DNA of 64,000 bases from Chloroflexota bacterium (GCA_016210495.1 JACQUC010000185.1:74199-138198); one strand, 5' to 3'; positions 34,279-44,478 are shown, counted from the stretch's first letter. The notes: generated from the sequence alone by a model not told the origin. Program-made: numbers and translations.

Positions 34279-35295
34279 GTGAGATTCAGCGTGGTCATTC
34301 CAACCCACAATCGCAAAGAACTGCTGCAACAGGTGCTGCTGGCATTGGCAGGTCAGTCATATGCGCAGGACCATTACGAGGTGGTGGTCGTGGTCGACGG
34401 CTCGGAAGACGGCACGATCGATATGCTGCGCCAAATCGAGGTGCCATACGGGTTGCGTTGGATGTGCCAGGAACGCCGTGGCGTGGCGCGATCCAGGAAC
34501 GCCGGCGCGGCGTGTGCCCAAGGCGAGATCATTCTGTTCCTCGACGACGACGTGATCCCTGTGCCCGACTTACTGGCAGAGCACGCTCGCCACCACCACG
34601 ACGAGAAGGCTGTGGTAATCGGTCGGCTGTCTCCTGCCGTCGGGTCGAAGCGACCGGGTTGGGCGAGATGGGAAGAGCAACTGCTAGACAGGCATTTCCG
34701 CACGCTGGATGAGAAGCGACGCAAGGTGGTCGGCCGACACGTGTACAGTGGGAACTTCTCGGTGCGCAAGTCGCACTTCGTCGCCATCGGCGGCTTCGAC
34801 GAGACGTTACCGCGGGCGGAGGACATCGATCTGGGCTACCGGCTGGAGCAACGTGGCCTGCACTTCTATTTCAGCCCACGGGCCAACGGCATCCACTGCG
34901 GCTACCGCTCCTTCGAGTCCTGGCGGAAGATCCCCTATCAGTACGGTCGCTTAGACGTGACCCTGGCCAGGAACAAGGTCTTTCCGGCCGAGTGGACCAG
35001 GGTTTTCTCGACGTTTCACAGACGAAATCCTATTTTGCGCGCATCGGTCGCGCTTTGTCTTGGCCGAAAGAACACTTCGAGAGTATGTCTGGGCCTGCTT
35101 CGCGGCATGGCCATTTGTGGTGATGTGCTGGGCCTCAGCCGCCTCACTCGATACCTGTACAGCGGCATCTACAACCTGCTGTACTGGCAGGGGGTGAGCG
35201 ACGAGGTGGGAGGAGACGCAATCTTCTGGCAGGAGATTGGGCGGTACCATTTGGGGACAGGTGAGTATAGCTATGAGTTCACGCGCACACATTGA
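34279..35295 (+). CDS. Family 2 glycosyltransferase
   Basis: The 338-residue enzyme has a GT-A fold: VRFSVVIPTHNRKELL at the start, VVVDGSEDGT, ERRGVARSRNAGA and the metal-binding FLDDDVIP. It transfers a sugar from a nucleotide donor during repeat-unit assembly. GTG34279 gives the usual GT2 N-terminus; a GTG at 34234 overlapping the acyltransferase is the alternative. The C-terminal part (after about 230) is helical, with hydrophobic segments that may touch the membrane. Confidence 0.9.
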   Translation: MRFSVVIPTHNRKELLQQVLLALAGQSYAQDHYEVVVVVDGSEDGTIDMLRQIEVPYGLRWMCQERRGVARSRNAGAACAQGEIILFLDDDVIPVPDLLAEHARHHHDEKAVVIGRLSPAVGSKRPGWARWEEQLLDRHFRTLDEKRRKVVGRHVYSGNFSVRKSHFVAIGGFDETLPRAEDIDLGYRLEQRGLHFYFSPRANGIHCGYRSFESWRKIPYQYGRLDVTLARNKVFPAEWTRVFSTFHRRNPILRASVALCLGRKNTSRVCLGLLRGMAICGDVLGLSRLTRYLYSGIYNLLYWQGVSDEVGGDAIFWQEIGRYHLGTGEYSYEFTRTH

Positions 35296-35335
35296 AGTCC
35301 ACGGCTCTCTTGGCAGTGTGGAGGAGGGGAGGCAC

Positions 35336-37708
35336 ATGTCATATCGCAACATTCGACGGAACGCCAAGAAGCGCATGGCGTCGGCAATCTCGCGGCACGG
35401 GACGACCGCTTCGTTGGTGCTCCTGGGCGTGCTCACGATAACGCTTTTCACGCTCTCCGCACTGACTCTGATCGACGACGTGCGGCATTTGGTGGAGGCG
35501 GCAGGCGGCGCTGTTTCCGCCCAGTGGACACCGGGCCCAGCAAAGACGTCTTCTCTCACGGCTAGGGTTGGCCTACCCCTCGTGTCCGGGAGCACAAATC
35601 GCGCTTCCGCGGTATCCTCGGTCTATTCCGACGCATTGGGTGACGGATGGGAGAACGCCTCGTGGGATGGCACGGTGGACTTCGCCCAGGGGTCCGTCGT
35701 TCGCGCCGGATCGAGAGCCGTGATGTGGACACCTACGCCGGGTAACGGGGGCTGGGGAGCGTTCTCGCTATGGCGACAGTCCCAGGCAGGTGAGCTTGAC
35801 ATCGCCGCTTACACAAACTTCCGCTTCCACATTCGCGGCGGAGCTGCTCCGGAAAAGGCAAAGAAGTTTGGCGTCTCGCTCAACGGGTCGGCAGGGCCAA
35901 GGATCGACATTATGCCGTATCTCGAGGGCGGCAGCGTTTCGTCGGACCAGTGGCGGCTTGTGGACGTACCCCTGAGCGCATTTCGCGTGAGCGACGGGCG
36001 GGTAGCTCGCGTTATCATTCAAGATACAAGTGGCGTCACGCAGCCTCCTACCTACTTCGACGACATCGAGTTCTACAACAATGGCGCCGCGCCGCCGCCG
36101 TCGACGGTGAGTGTTACGGTAGACGTGGACGCGGGAGCTGACGTGCATCCCATAAGCCCGTTGATCTACGGCATATCAACCTCGGGCGGTGCGCTGCCCT
36201 ACTTCAGGGATATGGGTGTATCGCTGGTCCGCTGGGGAGGCAATGCCAGGACCAGGCACAACTGGGAGATCAACGCCTCTAACGCCGGCTCGGACTGGGA
36301 GTTTCGCAATCTGGCGCAGGCCGGTGGTGATACAACCCCGGGCAAGGCATCCGTCGACTTCGTCAACAGGAACAAGGCGGCGGGCGCGGAATCTCTCATC
36401 ACCATACCCACCATCGGCTGGGTGGCGAGGGACGGCAACAACAATAGCAGATCAACCAACGTGCCAAGGGAAGGGGGCCCACCATTAAGCCCCGGCTCGG
36501 AGGCAATCGCGGGGTACGATGCCACGACGAATCGCAACGCCACCAGCGTGAGATCCTTCGCTAGGAAGAACGGCCCGTTTGTGTATCCACCAAACGCCGG
36601 CGACGGCACCGTATACCAAGATGAGTGGGTGAGCTACCTGAAGAGCAGCTTGGGCGGGGCACAAAACGGGGGTGTCCGACTGTACGCGATGGACAACGAG
36701 GCGGATGCGTGGGCCGACGATACCCACGTGGACGTTCATCCTGTCCGCGTTGGGTATGACGAAGCCCTGAGCAGATTCCTGGAATACGCCGAGGCCGTGA
36801 AGGCGGTTGACTCCGGCGCAGAGGTGACCGGCCCGGTGGGCTGGGGCTGGACCAGCCTGTGGTACTCCGCACTGGACCGGGGCAACGACGGGTTCGCGAC
36901 CCACGCGGACCGCATCGCGCACGGCGATGTGCCATTCCTCCCGTGGTTCTTGCAACAGGCGCAGGCTCACGATGAGCAGACAGGACGCCGATCACTGGAT
37001 GTGCTGGACGTACACTTCGGCCCTCAGGGGAACCTCGACGATGCCAAGAGGCTTAGGTCGGCGAGAAGCCTGTGGGACGCAACGTACGCCGACGATTCCT
37101 GGATGGGTCGGGGCGAGGGCGGACCTTATCTCAGGCTGATACCACGCTTGAAAGAGTGGATAGCTGCCTACTATCCAGGGACGAAGCTGGGCATGTCCGA
37201 GTGGTATCAGGCCAATGGCGTCGAGACCAAGATGGTCGGGGCGCTGGCCGTGGCCGAGGTGCTGGGCACATACGGGCGCGAGGACCTCTATTTCGCTACG
37301 TATTGGGGCGTGCCGGCCGAGAAGAGCCCGGCATATTGGGCCTGGCGGATGTATAGAAACTATGACGGAGCATACTCGCGCTTTGGCGACGTATCGGTCA
37401 GGGCTCAAACGAGCGACCTCGAGAACGTATCTGTCTACGCCAGCAAGGACAGCGCCTCTGGCGAGCTCAAGATTCTGCTCATCAACAAGATGTCCCAAGC
37501 TGAAGCCAGCGTGACGATGAGCCTCGGTAACTTTGACACGGGAAACATGGCCAAGATCTACGAGTACGCGAAGAACGACCTCGGTAAGATCACTGAGCTT
37601 CCCGACGTGGCGCCCGAAGCCGGCCGCATTCAGGTCAGGCTCTCACCGTATTCGATCACGCTCGTCGTGCTGGGGCCGAGCACGACAACTGTGCCGGCAG
37701 TACGTTGA
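35336..37708 (+). CDS. GH44-type endoglucanase/xyloglucanase-like secreted enzyme
   Basis: The 790-residue protein has a single N-terminal transmembrane or signal helix (about 27-45). A carbohydrate-binding-like beta-sandwich follows (about 95-250; YSDALGDGWENASWDG). The GH44 catalytic region begins with ISPLIYGIS, VRWGGNARTRHNWEINASNAGSDW. The acid/base is likely E455 in MDNEADAW and the nucleophile E622 in GMSEWYQ. GH44 enzymes cut beta-1,4-glucans and xyloglucan. GGAGGGGAGGCAC fixes ATG35336. Placed inside the biosynthetic operon, it probably trims or releases the polymer rather than digesting food. Confidence 0.87.
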   Translation: MSYRNIRRNAKKRMASAISRHGTTASLVLLGVLTITLFTLSALTLIDDVRHLVEAAGGAVSAQWTPGPAKTSSLTARVGLPLVSGSTNRASAVSSVYSDALGDGWENASWDGTVDFAQGSVVRAGSRAVMWTPTPGNGGWGAFSLWRQSQAGELDIAAYTNFRFHIRGGAAPEKAKKFGVSLNGSAGPRIDIMPYLEGGSVSSDQWRLVDVPLSAFRVSDGRVARVIIQDTSGVTQPPTYFDDIEFYNNGAAPPPSTVSVTVDVDAGADVHPISPLIYGISTSGGALPYFRDMGVSLVRWGGNARTRHNWEINASNAGSDWEFRNLAQAGGDTTPGKASVDFVNRNKAAGAESLITIPTIGWVARDGNNNSRSTNVPREGGPPLSPGSEAIAGYDATTNRNATSVRSFARKNGPFVYPPNAGDGTVYQDEWVSYLKSSLGGAQNGGVRLYAMDNEADAWADDTHVDVHPVRVGYDEALSRFLEYAEAVKAVDSGAEVTGPVGWGWTSLWYSALDRGNDGFATHADRIAHGDVPFLPWFLQQAQAHDEQTGRRSLDVLDVHFGPQGNLDDAKRLRSARSLWDATYADDSWMGRGEGGPYLRLIPRLKEWIAAYYPGTKLGMSEWYQANGVETKMVGALAVAEVLGTYGREDLYFATYWGVPAEKSPAYWAWRMYRNYDGAYSRFGDVSVRAQTSDLENVSVYASKDSASGELKILLINKMSQAEASVTMSLGNFDTGNMAKIYEYAKNDLGKITELPDVAPEAGRIQVRLSPYSITLVVLGPSTTTVPAVR

Positions 37709-37719
37709 GGTGTTGGTAG

Positions 37720-37863
37720 ATGCCGCTCTGGCTTAGCTTCCTGTTTCTAGCTCTGGCACTTGGTCTAGCCACAAATCGGGCGGGGACCAGGGAACCGGCG
37801 ATTATCCTGTCGGCAGCGGCCGTGCTGGCGATGGCCTACTTTACAGTCCCGAGGTTGATGTAA
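37720..37863 (+). CDS. 47-residue membrane protein in exopolysaccharide operon
   Basis: A short gene between the GH44 and Wzy genes: ATG37720 follows GAGGTG at 7 nt and the frame ends in TAA at 37861-37863. The product has two hydrophobic helices (PLWLSFLFLALALGLAT and AIILSAAAVLAMAYFTV) joined by a charged loop NRAGTREP. The next start codon lies 2 bp after the stop. No family is recognised. The spacing, ribosome binding site and hydrophobic pattern support a real gene that length cut-offs would miss. Confidence 0.6.
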   Translation: MPLWLSFLFLALALGLATNRAGTREPAIILSAAAVLAMAYFTVPRLM

Positions 37864-37865
37864 GC

Positions 37866-39611
37866 GTGTTGCAGCTTGTTCCAACTGACCGCAGTGAGCC
37901 AGAACGAATCGGCCTGGCACCCATCGCCACGGCGGCCTTCGTCACGCTGAGTCTGGCCGTTTACACGGCGTTCGTCGCTCTTTGGGGCAGCGATCCGGCC
38001 GTCGTGGCATTGGCGGCGGTGCCGTTGGTCGCGTTGGTACTGATCCGGACTGACCGGTCGGGATCGCGGCCGAAAACGAGTCTGCCATTCCACACCGCTG
38101 TGCTGGCAACCTCAATCTCAGTGCTTTACGCCGCGCTGCTCATTCGGCTCCAGGGCGACCCGGGGGCGCTGGTGGCAGCGGCGATACCATTCGTGGCAGT
38201 CTTCCTGCTGATGAAGCCTCTGTACGCTCTCTACGCCGCCATCGGCGTAGCCCTCCTGGTGGACGACGAACTGACGCCGTGGCTGGAGTGGCATCGCGGC
38301 GTCGGTGAGCTATCAGGCCACACGCTGGACTGGCTCGTCCTCAGCCCGCTGGAGTTGCTGATTCTAGCTGCCGTGCTCGGCCACTTGGTCAAGGCGATGA
38401 GGGCAAAAGAGGCGCCATTCAGGCCCGGCGCGTTCTTGTGGCCCATGCTTCCATTTCTAGCTTTCGTCATCGCCGGCTTTGTGGTCGGGCGACTGCAGGG
38501 CGGAGATGCGCGGATGGCCATCTTTGAGCTGCGCGCCATACTCTACATGCCGGCCATCTACCTGGTCTTCTGCAACACCGTGAAGACCAAGAGGCAGCTC
38601 CATATGGTGATGTGGATCACATTGTTGGCCATAGGCCTCGACGCCTTGCTCACGTTGTGGACTTATTTCGTCAATTTCGGGGGCGATCTGAAAGGTCGGT
38701 CGGCGATAACGGATCACCAGGTAGCCATCTTCTTCGCAGCTCTCGTCGTGTTCGGGTTTGTGCATTGGCTTTACAGAGGCAGACCAGGCGCAGAAGAGAA
38801 GCGGGGGACAAGCCCCCGCACTACATCGTCGGAAAGCGGGGGACAAGCCCCCGCACTACGCGACGGGGGATTTCGCGAAGCCCGGTGGCAGGGGCTGGTA
38901 ATGCTCACGATACTACCGCTGATAACCACTGCTTTGATCGCCGCTAACCGTAGGGCCGCTTATGTGGCTCTTGCGATCGGAATCGTGGTGGTGCTGGCGG
39001 TGGCCTTCCGCGACCATAAGCGTGTGGTGGTGAAGATCGCTCTGGCGGTCGCGATTCTATCCATGGTTTACGCCGGGGCTTTCTGGAATAGCAAGAGCTT
39101 CCTGGCCAAGCCGCTCCAGGGCTTCAAGTCAGTCAACGCCGAGGAGGGGACCCGCGATTTCAGCTCCAACTTCTACCGCGTGCAAGAGAAATGGAACATA
39201 TCTATTACGTTACGCCACAACCCGTTGCTCGGAGTCGGCTTCGGCAAGCCGTTCGAGATGGCGATTCCACTGCCGTGGTTCAACAGTCCACTGCGAGAGT
39301 ACGTGACACACAATTCCGTGGTTTGGATCTGGCTGAAGACTGGTGTGGCCGGCTTTCTTGCTTTTCTGACATTTATCGGTCTGGCCGTCGCACGGGCGGC
39401 GCGAATATACAGGCAGGTCGAGGATTGGCAACTGAAGCCGATGCTGGCCACCGGCCTGGCGTTCATCATAATGTACGAGGTCTACAGTTACGTGGACCAG
39501 GGGTGGGACTTCAAGGGAATGGTTTTCATCGGCACGATCCTCGGCTGCTTTGCCGTTGTGGAACGGATGAAGCTGCTGGCGGACGGTAGTGGGGCGAAGG
39601 CAAATGTCTGA
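37866..39611 (+). CDS. Wzy/O-antigen ligase-family polymerase
   Basis: About 581 residues with 12 or so transmembrane helices contain a Wzy_C-type periplasmic loop (RHNPLLGVGFGKPFEM to YVTHNSVVWIWLKTGV), as in O-antigen ligases and polymerases. It would polymerise or ligate the repeat units. Between the helices at about 295 and 340 a hydrophilic insertion (EEKRGTSPRTTSSESGG) is encoded by two copies of a palindromic repeat at 38801-38859. The GTG start lies 2 bp after the preceding small gene; its stop overlaps the next gene by 8 bp. Confidence 0.88.
   Translation: MLQLVPTDRSEPERIGLAPIATAAFVTLSLAVYTAFVALWGSDPAVVALAAVPLVALVLIRTDRSGSRPKTSLPFHTAVLATSISVLYAALLIRLQGDPGALVAAAIPFVAVFLLMKPLYALYAAIGVALLVDDELTPWLEWHRGVGELSGHTLDWLVLSPLELLILAAVLGHLVKAMRAKEAPFRPGAFLWPMLPFLAFVIAGFVVGRLQGGDARMAIFELRAILYMPAIYLVFCNTVKTKRQLHMVMWITLLAIGLDALLTLWTYFVNFGGDLKGRSAITDHQVAIFFAALVVFGFVHWLYRGRPGAEEKRGTSPRTTSSESGGQAPALRDGGFREARWQGLVMLTILPLITTALIAANRRAAYVALAIGIVVVLAVAFRDHKRVVVKIALAVAILSMVYAGAFWNSKSFLAKPLQGFKSVNAEEGTRDFSSNFYRVQEKWNISITLRHNPLLGVGFGKPFEMAIPLPWFNSPLREYVTHNSVVWIWLKTGVAGFLAFLTFIGLAVARAARIYRQVEDWQLKPMLATGLAFIIMYEVYSYVDQGWDFKGMVFIGTILGCFAVVERMKLLADGSGAKANV
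38801..38859. repeat. Two identical 24-bp palindromic repeats inside the Wzy gene
   Basis: Identical copies at 38801-38824 and 38836-38859 each read GCGGGGG-ACAA-GCCCCCGC followed by ACTAC, with an 11-bp spacer. The 35-bp period puts the copies in different reading frames, yet the gene stays open. They resemble the intergenic palindromes of this window. Confidence 0.92.
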
Positions 39612-40404
39612 AGCGTGCGTTCCCGTGCTGTTGTACCATCGGGTATCGAACGAGATCTCCAAAGCCTCCCGTCCGCTGTGCGTTCGCACGCTAGCGTTCG
39701 AGAACCAGATGAGGCTCTTCAAGAACCTGGGTTTCAGGAGCGTGACGATTGAGCACGTCGCCGAGGCGCTTCAAGGAAAGAGGACACTGCCCAAGCGAGC
39801 GGTAGCCATCACCTTTGACGACGGCTACCGTGATACCTACCTTAGTGCTTACCCAATCCTTCAGAAGTACGGTATGCGCGCTACCGTCTTCCTGGTAAGC
39901 AGGCTCATCGGGGGAACCAATGAATGGGATCAGAGGCTGCTTTCAACCCGCCCTGTTCCGCTCCTGTCTCCAGCGGAGATTCAGGAGATGTCGAGGCAAG
40001 GCATCGAGTTCGGATCACACAGTCGGACGCATCCAAAGCTCGCGGGGTTGATCGACGACGACCTTCGGCAAGAGGTATCCGGCTCGAGGCGGGATCTGGA
40101 GGAGCTTCTGCAAACCGAAGTGAAGTACTTCTCCTACCCACACTTCTCTGTTGACCGGCGAGTGGAGCGCGCCGTTGCCGCCGCCGGCTATGTGGCCGCG
40201 TGCGGCGGAGTTAGTCTGCCGGCAGAACCCTCGGTCCTTCGCATCAAGAGAATCGTCGTCTCGCACGAGAGTCCGCTGGTGCTGCTGATGCAAATGTCCG
40301 GTTGGTTTCAGGAAATGAGAAGCAACCGTGTGCTCCGATGGGGTAAGAATCGGATTGACCCACTGCGAGCGGTGGCGGGAGTTTTCGTCGGGCAAAGGAG
40401 TTAG
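39604..40404 (+). CDS. Polysaccharide deacetylase (NodB domain, CE4)
   Basis: The 266-residue protein has NodB motif 1 TFDDGYRD (D72, D73) and motif 2 SHSRTHP (H139, H143), giving the Asp-His-His metal site of CE4 esterases. It would remove N-acetyl groups from amino sugars of the polymer or its precursor. No signal peptide is visible, so it may act in the cytoplasm or be exported otherwise. ATG39604 overlaps the Wzy stop. Confidence 0.9.
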   Translation: MSEACVPVLLYHRVSNEISKASRPLCVRTLAFENQMRLFKNLGFRSVTIEHVAEALQGKRTLPKRAVAITFDDGYRDTYLSAYPILQKYGMRATVFLVSRLIGGTNEWDQRLLSTRPVPLLSPAEIQEMSRQGIEFGSHSRTHPKLAGLIDDDLRQEVSGSRRDLEELLQTEVKYFSYPHFSVDRRVERAVAAAGYVAACGGVSLPAEPSVLRIKRIVVSHESPLVLLMQMSGWFQEMRSNRVLRWGKNRIDPLRAVAGVFVGQRS

Positions 40405-40408
40405 GAAG

Positions 40409-42058
40409 TTGCGAGCACTGGTGTCGAGGCATAGCGTCCTGCTGGTGACCACTGCTCCATTCTTGCTGGTAATAGCCTCCTTGTTGGCACTGATCGTGGG
40501 CCAAAACGATGGCAAAGTTGTCTACGCTCTTGACGATGCTTATATCCATATGGCTATGGCCAAGAACTTCGTTCAGAACGGCGTATGGGGTGTGACCAGT
40601 TACGGGTTCACCTCCACCTCTTCTTCGCCGCTGTGGACGCTTTTGATAGCAGTAACCTACACCCTAGCCGGAGTTAACGAGGCCAGCCCGCTGGTGTTGA
40701 ACGTCGTGTTCGCCCTATCGGTCGTCGCGGCCGTCTACTTTTTCGCGAAGCGCCGAACGTCGAATGAGCTGGTCACGAGCGCGCTACTTGTCGCAGTGAT
40801 CTACGTCACCCCGCTGCCCGCTCTGATTTTCTCCGGGATGGAGCACACGCTGCACGTCTTGCTGAGTCTCTTGTTCGCCACGTTGGCGGCAAAAACCGTC
40901 ACCTCGGGAGAATATAGCGCCGTGGGGAGGGCCGCGTTACTTGTCCTCGCGATGCTCCTGGTGGCGACGCGCTACGAGGGGCTGTTCCTCGTCGTGGTTG
41001 TGGGCGCGATCCTGCTGTTCCAAAGAAGGCTCAAGCTTTCTCTTCTGCTGGGGCTTGCGGCCATCGCTCCCGTGGTCCTGTATGGCGCCATCTCTCTGTC
41101 ACAAGGGTGGTATCTGCTTCCGAATTCGCTGCTGTTGAAAGGGATGGCGCCCGATGCCTCGTCATCAAGCGAGCTCATTAGATCGCTCGGCGGACGAGCA
41201 ATAGCCCAGCTTCGCTGGAGTCCTCCTCTAATGGTCCTTCTGGCATCGGTGCTGGCCTTGCTAGCACTACAATACAGGAAGGAACGCTGGGCCATCACAA
41301 GGAACACCAACTCAATCCTTCAGCTCATATTCGTCGGCACGATGCTCTTGCACCTGCAATTTGCCTCCATAGGCTGGTTCTACAGATATGAGGCGTATCT
41401 AGTCGCACTGGCCCTCCTGGCCATTGGCATCCCAGCAGCCGAAAATATTTCAATATTCATGTCCAGAGTGCCGGATTTGCGACCGCTCGCCACGGTAACG
41501 GTGACGTGCCTGCTGGGCTTTGCGCTTGTGCCCCTTGCCGGAAGAGCCCTCTCATCGCTCGGGGAAACGCCCGAGGCCTCGAACGACAGATATCTGGAAC
41601 ACGTCTACGCGGCGGAGTTCGTCGCCACGTATTACGATGACTCGCCGATAGTGCTGGGCGATATCGGCGCCGTTGCCTTCTACACCAACGCGCGAATACT
41701 CGACATGTACGGCCTCGGCAGCATCGAGCCCATCAGGTTCAGAAAGGAACCGCAGGGATACGGCAAACACGACGTCTACGCTTGGACTGGGCAAGAGTCG
41801 GCCAAGATAGCGATCATACAACTGGAGTGGCCCTACGTATCTCAGCGGATACCCGACGAATGGCAGAAGGTAGGCGAATGGAAGCTGCCTCGGAACGTGG
41901 TCTTCGAAGACACGAGGGTTGGGTTCTTTGCGGTAGATCCTCACGAGCGCGGCAGCTTGACGGAACACCTCCGCAGCTTCTCGGCAAGAGCTCCCAACGG
42001 CATCGTTCAGAGCATAATCTATCCTAGCGAATCTGCACAAAGATCGGGTGAGAAATGA
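40409..42058 (+). CDS. GT-C membrane glycosyltransferase (PMT/ArnT-like)
   Basis: This 549-residue protein has an N-terminal helix, then the acidic pair D42-D43 in YALDDAYIHMA, the site expected in GT-C enzymes that use polyprenyl-phosphate sugars. About ten further membrane helices and a soluble C-terminal domain (from about 430; DRYLEHVYAAEFV) follow. It probably adds a side-chain sugar on the outer face. TTG40409 is preceded by AAGGAG at 8 nt. Its stop overlaps the next start (ATGA). Confidence 0.82.
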   Translation: MRALVSRHSVLLVTTAPFLLVIASLLALIVGQNDGKVVYALDDAYIHMAMAKNFVQNGVWGVTSYGFTSTSSSPLWTLLIAVTYTLAGVNEASPLVLNVVFALSVVAAVYFFAKRRTSNELVTSALLVAVIYVTPLPALIFSGMEHTLHVLLSLLFATLAAKTVTSGEYSAVGRAALLVLAMLLVATRYEGLFLVVVVGAILLFQRRLKLSLLLGLAAIAPVVLYGAISLSQGWYLLPNSLLLKGMAPDASSSSELIRSLGGRAIAQLRWSPPLMVLLASVLALLALQYRKERWAITRNTNSILQLIFVGTMLLHLQFASIGWFYRYEAYLVALALLAIGIPAAENISIFMSRVPDLRPLATVTVTCLLGFALVPLAGRALSSLGETPEASNDRYLEHVYAAEFVATYYDDSPIVLGDIGAVAFYTNARILDMYGLGSIEPIRFRKEPQGYGKHDVYAWTGQESAKIAIIQLEWPYVSQRIPDEWQKVGEWKLPRNVVFEDTRVGFFAVDPHERGSLTEHLRSFSARAPNGIVQSIIYPSESAQRSGEK

Positions 42059-43215
42059 CAGCTATTCCTCTGACAGTAACTGGACTTCGCGCCAGAGTGG
42101 TCGAATCCGAACGCGATCTTGAGAGTCTGAGAGATGGCTGGGCACTACTGCAATCTCGCTGCGCCAGAACGACGATATTCTCGACGTGGGAGTGGTCCGT
42201 CGCCGCGTGGAGGCACCTGAACCGAGAGCATCGAATGTTCGTGGTCATCGTCGAGCACGAGGAAGGTTTGGTCGGCATCGCGCCGCTTGTGATCGAGAGC
42301 AAATGGCCCATGCGTGTTGTCAGGTTTATGGGTGCCGGATCGCTGGACTACAGTGTCGCCGATTATGGCGACATCCTGGTGAGCGAAGGGCTAGAGCAGG
42401 AAGTGCTGGACCAGATCCTCCAGGTATTGCACCACCACTCCGATGACTGGGACATTCTGGATTTGCACCAGGTTCCCGGGCATTCTCCCTTGATATTGTC
42501 CGCCTGGCTCGACGACGTAGATAGACGCGGGTTGCCCTTCAGCGTAGACCGGCAAGATGTTGCTTACCAGATAGACCTTCCTGACACCTGGCAAGGTTAT
42601 CTCGAGATGTTGTCGGGCAACGCCAGATCATCACTTGGGCGCAAAATGAGGAAGCTGGAAAGCGAGCACGACACGCGATTCGAGCGCGTGTACGAGCCAT
42701 CGAGGCTACAGGAGGCGCTGAACACGTTGTTCAGCCTCCATACGGCCAGGTGGCGAAGCCGGGGATTGCCGGGCATTTTCGATACCATGCAAATGCAGGA
42801 GTTTCACCGGGAGGTCGCCAGCAGGTTCTTGGAGAGAGGCTGGCTGGACCTCACTATTCTGTGCTCGGATGGCGAGGCCGTGGGCGCCATATACAACTAT
42901 GAGTACGACGATACTGTCTCTTTCTATGCATCTGGCTTCCAGCCCAAGCCGGAATGGGACCGCTACAGTTTAGGCACGGCTCTCCTAAGCTGCTCTATCA
43001 CACGGGCAATCGACGGGAGGATGGCCATGTTCGACCTCCTGCGAGGTGATGGAGAGTACAAGTCAAGGCTTGGTGCAAGGCCGGCGACCGCCTATCGAAT
43101 TCGCATCGCCAGCGCCCGCGCAGCCCACACCGCGTACACTGTGGTGAGCAAGCTTCATCGTGGCGCTACAGTTCTGACAAGCCGTCTTCGAAAGGCGAAG
43201 GGGAGTGATCTATGA
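42055..43215 (+). CDS. CelD/BcsL-like GNAT acetyltransferase
   Basis: The 386-residue protein shows a double GNAT-like layout: [17 protein letters not shown] near 46-62 and a C-terminal acetyltransferase_6 domain (about 190-330; [34 protein letters not shown]). Relatives occur in cellulose and xanthan-type exopolysaccharide loci and are called CelD or BcsL. It likely acylates a sugar or lipid intermediate. Four-base overlaps on both sides show tight operon packing. Confidence 0.83.
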   Translation: MTAIPLTVTGLRARVVESERDLESLRDGWALLQSRCARTTIFSTWEWSVAAWRHLNREHRMFVVIVEHEEGLVGIAPLVIESKWPMRVVRFMGAGSLDYSVADYGDILVSEGLEQEVLDQILQVLHHHSDDWDILDLHQVPGHSPLILSAWLDDVDRRGLPFSVDRQDVAYQIDLPDTWQGYLEMLSGNARSSLGRKMRKLESEHDTRFERVYEPSRLQEALNTLFSLHTARWRSRGLPGIFDTMQMQEFHREVASRFLERGWLDLTILCSDGEAVGAIYNYEYDDTVSFYASGFQPKPEWDRYSLGTALLSCSITRAIDGRMAMFDLLRGDGEYKSRLGARPATAYRIRIASARAAHTAYTVVSKLHRGATVLTSRLRKAKGSDL

Positions 43216-44474
43216 ACAACAATAAGATCAAGGTTATGTTTTTCTATCCCAGTGGCTTCGTTGGCTCGGTCATGACGGTTTTTACCCACATCATCCTTCA
43301 CCTTGACAGGGTCCGCTTCGCTCCTTATGTGGTAATCGGTAGTGGGGTGACGGGTAATCTCGGATTCGACGAGGCAGATGGGGTCACGATTCAGCGGCGC
43401 ACGTTAGGACACCGCTTTGGTGGAAAGCCAGGTGGGGTTCTGGGATCATGGTTACCGTCACCTCGGGGTCTGATGTCGTTGGCCATGTACGCAAGGCGTG
43501 AGGGAATCGACATAGTGCATTGCAGCGCAGAGCCGCGGGTGAGCGTGCTCGGCCTCGCGCTAGCCAGGCTAGCAGGCGCGCAATTGCTGCTGCACTATCA
43601 CGAGCTGCCGGGAAGCGCAAAGGGCCTGCGGCGATATCTCCAACGCAGTGCTGGTAGTCGCACCGACCGGGCCGTGGGCGTCTCGCGATTCATAGCCGAA
43701 CAACTGCCGGGCGTGAGCGTCCCCAGGCATAGGGTAGACCACGTACACAACGGGGTCAATCTCGTCAAGTTCAACCCGAACGTCGACGGCTCGGCAATAC
43801 GCCGGGAGCTTGGCCTCGGCGACAACTCCATCCTAGTGCTTCAACTGGCAAGAATCATACAGTGGAAACGGCAGGAAGACGTTTTGCGGGCCTTCGCGAT
43901 CGCGCAGCGAAACGCGCCCGAGTTGCGTTGCCTCGTCGTCGGCTGGGAGGACCCACGCTACAACGGCCCATTTCCATCTTACGCGGCGGAGTTACGCCAC
44001 ATAAGCGAGAAGGAGAACATCGGAGACGGTCTGATGATGCGGGCTGCCAGGCCGGAGGCTCACCTGTTGATGGCCGCCGCCGACCTCGTGGCGATGCCTT
44101 CGCTGGACGAGCCATTCGGCCTCGTTGTCGCAGAGGCGATGGCGTCGGGCAAGCCGGTGATCGCCGCCAATTCCGGAGGCATCCCTGAGCTCGTGGTCGA
44201 CGGCACAACCGGATTCCTTGTGCCGCCAAGATCGCCGGAGGCCCTGGCCGAGAGGATGGTGCTGCTGGCGCGCGATGCCCGGCTGCGCGCCGAGATGGGC
44301 GCGGCCGCCAGAAGGCGAGCCGAAGCCTGTTTCGATGAGGCGCGGCTCGGAGCGGAGTTCGGCCGCATCTACGAGGATATGGCCCGCACCAGGATGGGTG
44401 CCGGAGACTCAATACCAGTTCCCATCGTCGCGACGGCAAACGTCACCGCGCCTCGATTTGGCAAGAGGAGGTAG
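43212..44474 (+). CDS. Family 4 glycosyltransferase
   Basis: The 420-residue GT-B enzyme begins with [16 protein letters not shown]. It has the phosphate-binding [19 protein letters not shown] and the EX7E motif in [19 protein letters not shown]. It uses a nucleotide sugar with retention of configuration. It overlaps its upstream neighbour by 4 bp and ends 4 bp before the next glycosyltransferase gene. Confidence 0.93.
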   Translation: MNNNKIKVMFFYPSGFVGSVMTVFTHIILHLDRVRFAPYVVIGSGVTGNLGFDEADGVTIQRRTLGHRFGGKPGGVLGSWLPSPRGLMSLAMYARREGIDIVHCSAEPRVSVLGLALARLAGAQLLLHYHELPGSAKGLRRYLQRSAGSRTDRAVGVSRFIAEQLPGVSVPRHRVDHVHNGVNLVKFNPNVDGSAIRRELGLGDNSILVLQLARIIQWKRQEDVLRAFAIAQRNAPELRCLVVGWEDPRYNGPFPSYAAELRHISEKENIGDGLMMRAARPEAHLLMAAADLVAMPSLDEPFGLVVAEAMASGKPVIAANSGGIPELVVDGTTGFLVPPRSPEALAERMVLLARDARLRAEMGAAARRRAEACFDEARLGAEFGRIYEDMARTRMGAGDSIPVPIVATANVTAPRFGKRR

Positions 44475-44478
44475 CTGC

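Noticed and set aside
35237..35335. Upstream extension of the GH44 gene
   Set aside because: It lies inside the end of the glycosyltransferase gene; GGAGGGGAGG places the start at 35336.
38801..38859. Possible CRISPR-like direct repeats
   Set aside because: Only two copies, an 11-bp spacer, strong internal palindromes and location inside a coding gene; no cas genes in the window.
40328..40408. Upstream extension of the GT-C gene
   Set aside because: It overlaps the deacetylase gene; AAGGAG before TTG40409 gives a better start and a proper first membrane helix.
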